This document shows positions 1 to 5,026 of a stretch of DNA of 5,026 bases, piece by piece; within the stretch, counting starts at the first letter, position 1; each line of letters starts with the position of its first letter. Both the position numbers and the translations under genes were made by a program. The notes under the pieces are model-generated. The model did not search any database. It saw only the letters and a list, made by a program, of their open reading frames with translations, and was not told where the DNA came from. The DNA is from Cyclobacteriaceae bacterium (lineage in GTDB: Bacteria; Bacteroidota; Bacteroidia; Cytophagales; Cyclobacteriaceae), in assembly GCA_030589835.1 (NCBI GenBank), contig JAUUZS010000368.1, positions 1 to 5,026 of the forward strand, written 5' to 3'.

Positions 1-2328
1 ATCGATATTAATTGTTTCTACCTTATCGTTTAAACGCACATATCCCTCCAGCTTAAGATCTGCGCCATCACTAAATTCTGCACTGATGCGAAGATTATTG
101 GAACCTTTATCCATGCCAATCCCGTCTATTTCTAATTCCTCTATTTTCTTGACGCGTCCTTTTTCATCATAAATAATTATCATATTATCTCCCCGATACG
201 TAATGGCATAATTGGGTTTCAATTCAACATCCAGGGTAATGGTCTCGTACCCGTTATAGACAATTGTTACCTGATTGATGGATCCACTTTCACCAACTGC
301 GCCAATCACCAGGTATAAGTTTTGACTTTCAGCACTCTCAAAATCCACTGAAACCTCATTTGGCTGGCCAGGCTGGACCATCTCATTGAGCAATTCAAAT
401 TTTTCTTTTTTATAATACTGAAGTTCAAAAGTTGAAGAATTCTGCTTTGTCAAGCTAAAATCATTATTGACATTTTTTAGCTCTTCAATCTGGCTTTCAT
501 TAAAAATCCTTGCAAGTCGTGCTTCTTCCCAAGTATTGATGGCCTTTGCTATGGCATCAAATTCCTTGTTATTTGTCAATTTCATTAAATCACTGAATAG
601 CGCATAGCCGGCATCATACCCTGCTGAGCGCGCCAGCATATACTCAAATTCCTGTACCGTAGTGGTCGAGTTTAGCAGAAACCATCCTAGCATATTGGGT
701 GTGTAATTCCGCTTCAGCAAGGCCTGGTTTTGATACCTGTAATGTCCCTGACTTTTTGTAAATCCACCGTACCAGGGCTCCCCCCAATTGAGATAGGAGT
801 TGACATGCCAGTAATAATGATTGGATCGGGACGATCCATTTCGCAATTCATGATCTACGAGTTTTACCAATTCATCACTAAAATAATCCATTCCAAAATC
901 ACCTTCGCCAGTTCCCCAGCCACCTTCATGACCATCGAAATCCATTTGAGAAACACCGGTATAGTTAAAAAACTCAGCCAGACGAGCAATCATTTCTTTT
1001 TGCAACTCGAAATTCGGAAATAGCGTTTTATATCCATGATCAGCCAATCGGGCAATCTTTGAATTCGCCTCATGCGAGATTACTTGTGTTCCATAAGCGC
1101 CTCTTTTGCATTTCAACAACTTATACGGGGCTTCTTTAGTAACTTGTCCAAACTGAATAATTTCATCGCCAATGCGAATCGCTTGACAGGTATTTTTAAC
1201 ATCGTACCCAGATGGATCCTGAATAAATATTTCAGTCGCATCGGCAGCGATATCCTGAGTGATAATGGTTTCACAAAAGGTCATCAGGTTCTTATCAGGA
1301 ACAGGAGTTACGTATGGATCACTGGTGGTAATAAAATTAGTCAGTGTGTGCACTCCAAGTCGAATACCTTTGCCATTGGCTTTTTCAACACATTGCTTCA
1401 TGCCATCCCAACCATTTGGAAATTGCGCTTCAATTAAGTCAAAATGTCCCCAATTTTTAAATGGATGCGCATGATACAATGAATTGTATCCCATCTTTTC
1501 ACAATATTCGAGGCAGTCGTCAATATTCTTTTCCGTAAATGTAGTGATGAAATAAGGCTTGTTGGCATCTCTGCTTCGTTTTACCCAAATGCCATTGAGG
1601 GTTACATGAGGCAATCCCTCTTTCAATTCTATTTGCTCGAGCATGTCCAAAACCTTCGGCTCTGATGTCCCGAATAAAGCAATGGCACTTCCAATAATTT
1701 TTCCTTCTGAATTTGCCGGTATTACGGCATTTGGTATTTGGTCATTTGTAATATTATAGGTGCGTTTCTTATCCCGATTTACGCAATACCCCTGAAGGCT
1801 CGAGCCAAAGCTTTCTTTTGTTGCCGTTGTTCCCCTTGCCTGATCGCTTCCATCTGAATTTAAGATTTTCCCTCCAGTAGTTTTGACATTCAAACTCTGA
1901 AAACCCAAGGCATAACTACCATTGCGAACCACACCAACATACTCACCAATGATTTCATCAATGCTTGTTGCAAATGGGCCCCACAAGAGCACATCTACCT
2001 TCGCAATATTTTTTACATCGACTACCTCAAACTTCATATAGCCATCTTTTTCAGACCCTTGAATTGATAAACTAATGCCTTCCAAAAAAGAAATATTAGC
2101 GACATCACCTTTCCACTCAACCGCAATTGGCACATAGTCATTGCCTTCCATTTTTATTCGTATCAAGTAGCTCCCGGCTCCAGAAGGCAAATACTCCCGA
2201 TCACCGAAAAAGCTGGTGATTTTGCCTTTATCATCAATACTAATTTTCAACCCATCAGTTTTAAACTCCTTCTGAGCATTTGCCGAAATGGCAATAATTG
2301 CTAAAAATCCAATTAGTAGTTTTCTCAT
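1..2328 (-). CDS. Secreted putative glycoside hydrolase of unrecognised family (C-terminus cut by window edge)
   Basis: The frame starts at the ATG at 2328 and stays open for 776 codons to base 1 with no stop, so the 3' end is missing. Two in-frame TGA codons lie a few codons upstream, and this is the first ATG after them. Residues 1-18 form a signal peptide (MRK, a hydrophobic core, then Ala-Asn-Ala before Gln19), so the product is exported. Residues about 20-235 are beta-rich, like the N-terminal mutarotase-like sandwich of several GH families ('LLWGPF' 114-119, 'GVVRNGSYALGFQSL' 132-146). Residues about 243-600 look like a TIM barrel: 'MGYNSLYHAHPF' 279-290, 'GIRLGVHT' 321-328, 'QMDFDGHEGG' 461-470, and an aromatic-rich stretch at 504-550. 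Candidate catalytic acids are Asp463, Asp465, Glu468 and Glu517. A small beta-rich module seems to be inserted at 355-428. Residues about 630-776 look like a C-terminal beta-sandwich. The neighbouring GH95 gene supports a carbohydrate role. Family and substrate are not established; enzymatic function is inferred from architecture. Confidence 0.8.
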   Translation of the reverse strand, partial: MRKLLIGFLAIIAISANAQKEFKTDGLKISIDDKGKITSFFGDREYLPSGAGSYLIRIKMEGNDYVPIAVEWKGDVANISFLEGISLSIQGSEKDGYMKFEVVDVKNIAKVDVLLWGPFATSIDEIIGEYVGVVRNGSYALGFQSLNVKTTGGKILNSDGSDQARGTTATKESFGSSLQGYCVNRDKKRTYNITNDQIPNAVIPANSEGKIIGSAIALFGTSEPKVLDMLEQIELKEGLPHVTLNGIWVKRSRDANKPYFITTFTEKNIDDCLEYCEKMGYNSLYHAHPFKNWGHFDLIEAQFPNGWDGMKQCVEKANGKGIRLGVHTLTNFITTSDPYVTPVPDKNLMTFCETIITQDIAADATEIFIQDPSGYDVKNTCQAIRIGDEIIQFGQVTKEAPYKLLKCKRGAYGTQVISHEANSKIARLADHGYKTLFPNFELQKEMIARLAEFFNYTGVSQMDFDGHEGGWGTGEGDFGMDYFSDELVKLVDHELRNGSSRSNHYYWHVNSYLNWGEPWYGGFTKSQGHYRYQNQALLKRNYTPNMLGWFLLNSTTTVQEFEYMLARSAGYDAGYALFSDLMKLTNNKEFDAIAKAINTWEEARLARIFNESQIEELKNVNNDFSLTKQNSSTFELQYYKKEKFELLNEMVQPGQPNEVSVDFESAESQNLYLVIGAVGESGSINQVTIVYNGYETITLDVELKPNYAITYRGDNMIIIYDEKGRVKKIEELEIDGIGMDKGSNNLRISAEFSDGADLKLEGYVRLNDKVETINID

Positions 2329-2394
2329 AACCAAATAACTAAAATATCTATCTGTTTTCATCAGTTTGCATTAAAAAATACTTCGGTTTTCAGA

Positions 2395-2422
2395 ATGTAA
2401 ACCTTTGCAATACGTTTTACAT
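2395..2422. repeat. Inverted repeat with 7-base perfect arms (ATGTAAA / TTTACAT)
   Basis: ATGTAAA at 2395-2401 is the exact reverse complement of TTTACAT at 2416-2422, with 14 bases between. The right arm overlaps the central-CG palindrome at 2406-2421. It could be a two-site protein-binding element or a weak stem in the mRNA. In an AT-rich intergenic region an inverted repeat of this size can arise by chance. Confidence 0.35.
2406..2421. promoter_or_regulatory. Candidate operator: imperfect palindrome with central ACGT
   Basis: The 16 bases TGCAATACGTTTTACA show dyad symmetry around a central CG: five of the eight base pairs flanking the dyad axis match (TGnAAnACGTnTTnCA read on the minus strand). 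A central CG with flanking A/T blocks is typical of LacI-family operators, which often control sugar-utilisation genes. It lies about 80 bases upstream of the ATG at 2328. No regulator gene is in the window, so this is inference from pattern only. Confidence 0.3.
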
Positions 2423-2461
2423 TTTTCCGTGTTGTTGAGGGATGGCAATCTCAATACGTTT
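2408..2461. repeat. Direct repeat of CAATACGTTT, 44 bases apart
   Basis: CAATACGTTT occurs at 2408-2417 and again, identical, at 2452-2461. The start-to-start distance is 44 bases, about four helical turns, which would place two bound proteins on the same DNA face. Both copies lie in the gap upstream of the putative hydrolase gene. The first overlaps the candidate operator palindrome; the second overlaps a short CGTTT-ATA-AAACG inverted repeat at 2457-2469. Confidence 0.4.
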
Positions 2462-2477
2462 ATAAAACGCCAATAAA

Positions 2478-2495
2478 CTAAGATTTTATCTTTAG
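2478..2495 (-). terminator. Weak hairpin after the GH95 stop, possible attenuator or terminator
   Basis: On the minus strand CTAAAGATAAAATCTTAG can fold into a seven-pair stem with one bulged A and an AAA loop, starting 13 bases after the GH95 stop codon. The stem is AT-rich and is followed only by TTTATTGG rather than a long T run. If it acts at all it would be a weak terminator or an mRNA-end stabilising structure. Confidence 0.2.
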
Positions 2496-2508
2496 GGCAT
2501 CTCTAATA

Positions 2509-4944
2509 TCAGTTTTGAATAAGATCACTGTTCTTCAAATTAATACTTCCCAATTCGCCCAAAGAAAATGATTTTATAGTATTTCGATACTTCACTTTCA
2601 CCTCTGCCAAAGGAGTACCTTTGATTTGTAGTTCAGATAACTCATGTTCTTTCCAATCCAGATCAATTTCAAAACCTCCCCTGGCTTTGAGCCCTTTTAT
2701 ATTTCCACTTGCCCACGCAGATGGTAAAGCAGGTAACAATTCAATTACATCCGTATGCGATTGCACCAATAATTCCATCATACCGGCACTGCCTCCCATA
2801 TTCCCATCCAACTGAAACGGCGGATGTGCACAGAGCAAATTTGGATAGGTTCCTCCTCCATTTTCCATTACGGTTCCTTGTGTGGATGTGGGTTTTAAAA
2901 GTCTTTTGAACAGTTTGTATGCCCGATCGCCATCCTTCAGTCTCGCCCAGAAATTAACTTTCCATGCCAAAGACCAGCCAGTTCCTTCATCTCCCCTGGC
3001 ATTGAGACTGATCCTTGCCGCTTCCGCTAAATCAGGGGTGTTTTCCATTGATATCTGATTCCCAGGATACAAAGCAAATAAATGTGAAATGTGCCGATGT
3101 GTATTGTTGGGATCGTCCAAATCTTCTTTCCATTCCTGCAATTGACCCCATTTGCCTATTTCCGGTGAAAGGATTTTATCCCTTGTTTCGATAGCCTGAG
3201 TTTTAAATTCGGAGTTGATCCCCAAAACCTCACAAGCTTTCACACAATTATTTAACAGATCCCAGGCCATTTGATGATCCATCGAAGCGCCTCTGGATAT
3301 TCCACCATGTTCCGGGGAATAGGATGGCACTGAGACCAAAAAGCCATTTTCATCTTCAGTCAGATAATCCAGCCAAAACAGAGCCGCCTCTTTCATCATT
3401 GGATATGCCGTTTTGGATAAAAATTGCCGATCCCTGGTAAAATCATAGTGCTCCCACAAATGCTGGCAGAGCCATGCAGCACCGCCAGGAAAATATCCCC
3501 AGGGCAATCCCCATCCGGGAGCTGTGTAACCATATGCATTGTTCATCGTATTGACCACCCAGCCCCTTGTATTAAAGTGTTCCTTAGCAGAAACTTTTCC
3601 CGGCTCAATTAATGTTTCCATATAATCAAACAGCGGCAAATGACATTCCGAAAGATTGGTGACCTCTGCCGGCCAGTAAAGCATTTGCTGATTGATATTC
3701 ATGTGATAGTCGCAAGCCCAGGGAGGATCTACACTGTTGTTCCATTTTCCCTGCAGGTGCATGGGCATAGCGCCGGGACGCGATGATGAGATCATCAGAT
3801 ACCGGTTGTACTGAAAATACAATTGTTCCAGATGTAAATCTGCAGTACCATTGTATGAATCTATTAATCGTTGGTCCGTTGGTTGATTGCTTTGGTTGTT
3901 ACCTTTTAAATCTAAACTAACCCTATTGAAAAGATGATGATAATCCTCCTGGTGATTTAGCAATAAATGTTCGTATTTCATCGAATTTATCAACTTGAAT
4001 GTTTTATCGATAATTGCCTTAAAGTTATTGCCTATATAATCAGGATACTTCGGTATATACCCTGTCGCCGCTGTATGAAACAAATTAACATATTTCGCAT
4101 TCAGAATGTTAATTTTCCCATCAGCAAAGGATATAGTGCCATCCGTTTCAAACTTGATCCTCGTTTCATATTCCAATCCATTATCCTTCAATTTTCCATG
4201 AAAAGAATACACATTATCTCTGAATAATTCATTGACAGGTTCATGGGGAGAAGCATAATTTATAGAATATGAAATCTTGTTGTCACTCTCAAACCTGTAC
4301 ACCAATATTTTGTCAGGATAGCTGGCAAAATATGCTCTATTAAATTGATTTCCATCCTGTTCGTACGTGACGAGTCCAATACTGTTTTCAATATCGAGTT
4401 CACGCCTGTAGTTTTCAATATCTCCGTTTCCATGTTCAATTTCGATAAATAAATCTCCCATGGTCACCTGTGCGCCATAGTCACCAAACATAGGGCCGTC
4501 TTTTACCTGATGCGTTATGCCTCGCAGTTCTTTGTTAGCCAGGGTATGCGCCTCTTTAAATTTTGATTCAGAAAGCAATTTCCTTACTTCTTCCAGGTGC
4601 TTCCAGGCTCCGGGTCGATTGCCAAAATTATACTCCTCATGAGCGCCAGGTCCACCGGCCCAAAGCGATCCTTCGGTAAATTGAATTTGCTCCTTTTCTA
4701 TCCCGCCAAAAAACATAGCTCCCATATAGCCATTTCCAATGGGAAGCGCCTCAGTCATCCAATCAGTGGCCGGTTGATCATACCAAAGAGAAAGTTTTTC
4801 TGAATTTTCTCTATGAATCTCAAAAGCGGAGATAGTTACTAATATCACCATCAATGCAATAAATTCCCCTTTAAATTTTTTACCGGGAATTTTAATTATT
4901 GAACTTGAAGGAAGGTTATTTTTAATTTTATTTAATCCATTCAT
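2509..4944 (-). CDS. Glycoside hydrolase family 95 protein, probable exo-alpha-L-fucosidase
   Basis: This complete 811-residue protein is of normal GH95 length. GH95 enzymes release terminal alpha-L-fucose (typically alpha-1,2) with inversion; some members prefer alpha-L-galactose. The order fits the family: N-terminal beta-supersandwich about 52-310 ('ALPIGNGYMGAMFFGG' 66-81, 'SLWAGGPG' 93-100), helical linker about 311-370, (alpha/alpha)6 barrel about 371-735, and C-terminal beta domain to 811. Catalytic positions known from Bifidobacterium bifidum AfcA are all visible: Asn416 and Asn418 in 'HMNIN', general acid Glu545 in 'SPEHGG', and Asp713 in 'FQLDGNMGG'. Other family blocks are 'LQEWKEDLDDPN' 602-613 and 'HRHISHLFALYPG' 616-628. 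His414 matches the AfcA histidine that contacts the fucose methyl group, favouring fucosidase over galactosidase. Residues 1-27 are lysine-rich, followed by a hydrophobic segment at 28-41, indicating export or an N-terminal membrane anchor. An in-frame TGA two codons before the ATG makes this the most upstream ATG. No Shine-Dalgarno is evident. Confidence 0.95.
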   Translation of the reverse strand: MNGLNKIKNNLPSSSIIKIPGKKFKGEFIALMVILVTISAFEIHRENSEKLSLWYDQPATDWMTEALPIGNGYMGAMFFGGIEKEQIQFTEGSLWAGGPGAHEEYNFGNRPGAWKHLEEVRKLLSESKFKEAHTLANKELRGITHQVKDGPMFGDYGAQVTMGDLFIEIEHGNGDIENYRRELDIENSIGLVTYEQDGNQFNRAYFASYPDKILVYRFESDNKISYSINYASPHEPVNELFRDNVYSFHGKLKDNGLEYETRIKFETDGTISFADGKINILNAKYVNLFHTAATGYIPKYPDYIGNNFKAIIDKTFKLINSMKYEHLLLNHQEDYHHLFNRVSLDLKGNNQSNQPTDQRLIDSYNGTADLHLEQLYFQYNRYLMISSSRPGAMPMHLQGKWNNSVDPPWACDYHMNINQQMLYWPAEVTNLSECHLPLFDYMETLIEPGKVSAKEHFNTRGWVVNTMNNAYGYTAPGWGLPWGYFPGGAAWLCQHLWEHYDFTRDRQFLSKTAYPMMKEAALFWLDYLTEDENGFLVSVPSYSPEHGGISRGASMDHQMAWDLLNNCVKACEVLGINSEFKTQAIETRDKILSPEIGKWGQLQEWKEDLDDPNNTHRHISHLFALYPGNQISMENTPDLAEAARISLNARGDEGTGWSLAWKVNFWARLKDGDRAYKLFKRLLKPTSTQGTVMENGGGTYPNLLCAHPPFQLDGNMGGSAGMMELLVQSHTDVIELLPALPSAWASGNIKGLKARGGFEIDLDWKEHELSELQIKGTPLAEVKVKYRNTIKSFSLGELGSINLKNSDLIQN

Positions 4945-4974
4945 ATTTCATCTCTTATAATGCACTTTACGATA

Positions 4975-5026
4975 TTATTCAACAATTATCAGCCACCCTT
5001 TTGTAGGTTCAATAGGAATTGCTTCA
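4975..5026 (-). CDS. Possible C-terminal tail of an upstream gene (start outside window)
   Basis: One minus-strand frame is open from the right edge to a TAA at 4975-4977 and reads EAIPIEPTKGWLIIVE before the stop. The amphipathic, beta-like composition resembles the last strand of a beta-sandwich domain. The stop lies 30 bases before the GH95 start, a spacing usual for genes of one operon. Only about 16 residues are visible and another frame is also open for 11 codons, so this is a tentative call with no functional assignment. Confidence 0.45.
   Translation of the reverse strand, partial: EAIPIEPTKGWLIIVE

Larger units (their letters stand above)
2329..2508 (-). promoter_or_regulatory. 180-base intergenic region between the GH95 gene and the downstream putative hydrolase gene
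   Basis: This AT-rich gap contains no credible reading frame. It is much longer than the 30-base gap before the GH95 gene, so the downstream gene may have its own promoter or be separately regulated. It holds a weak hairpin just after the GH95 stop, a repeated 10-mer and an inverted repeat, each listed separately. I found no clear Bacteroidota -33 TTG / -7 TAnnTTTG pair; a 7-of-8 match to the -7 element (TATTTTTT on the minus strand, about 2371-2378) has no suitably spaced TTG. No Shine-Dalgarno precedes the ATG at 2328, which follows an AT-rich leader. Confidence 0.4.

Noticed and set aside
730..1437. Plus-strand open frames of 97 and 121 codons (730-1023, 1072-1437) and an overlapping one at 1259-1474
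   Set aside because: They lie antisense to the long open minus-strand frame, which has a signal peptide and coherent domain structure. Their translations show no recognisable domain.
2326..2340. TTATTTGG just before the ATG of the putative hydrolase gene as a -7 promoter element
   Set aside because: It departs from TAnnTTTG at the first two bases and would leave almost no leader before the start codon.
2457..2469. CGTTT-ATA-AAACG as an intrinsic terminator
   Set aside because: The stem has only five pairs, a three-base loop and no following T run on either strand; it is better treated as part of the repeat cluster.
2621..4803. Several plus-strand open frames of 62-86 codons
   Set aside because: They are antisense to the GH95 gene, whose family motifs are intact along the whole length, so these are shadows.
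4930..4953. Seven-codon minus-strand frame (MKYEWIK) overlapping the GH95 start
   Set aside because: It starts nine bases before the GH95 ATG in another frame and ends after seven codons. Nothing supports translation, and such short frames are common by chance in AT-rich DNA.

Overview
The window looks like part of a polysaccharide-utilisation or glycan-degradation cluster from a member of the Bacteroidota, possibly environmental or marine. Three things point there: the moderately AT-rich DNA, the absence of Shine-Dalgarno sequences before the starts, and an export signal ending in Ala-Asn-Ala before a Gln. This lineage call is inference; no taxonomic marker gene is present.

All supported coding sequence lies on the minus strand, so the transcript reads from high to low coordinates. 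At the right edge are about 17 codons that may be the C-terminal tail of an upstream gene (4975-5026). After a 30-base gap comes a complete 811-residue GH95 glycoside hydrolase (2509-4944), most likely an alpha-L-fucosidase, with the family's catalytic positions intact. A 180-base intergenic region follows (2329-2508). It holds a weak hairpin, a 10-base direct repeat spaced 44 bases apart, and an imperfect palindrome with a central ACGT that resembles a LacI-type operator. The rest of the window (1-2328) is one uninterrupted reading frame of 776 codons that runs off the left edge. It encodes a secreted protein with a beta-sandwich N-terminus and a probable TIM-barrel core, which I take to be a glycoside hydrolase of a family I cannot name.

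Together the two enzymes suggest degradation of a fucose-containing (or possibly L-galactose-containing) glycan. GH95 would trim terminal alpha-L-fucose, and the second enzyme would attack another linkage of the same polymer. The most interesting item is the second protein. Its barrel appears to be interrupted by a small beta-rich module (about residues 355-428) with a 'GDEIIQFG...KRGAYGT' pattern of a kind also seen in phage-tail-like and other surface proteins. I see no tRNA, rRNA, CRISPR array, insertion sequence or integrase.
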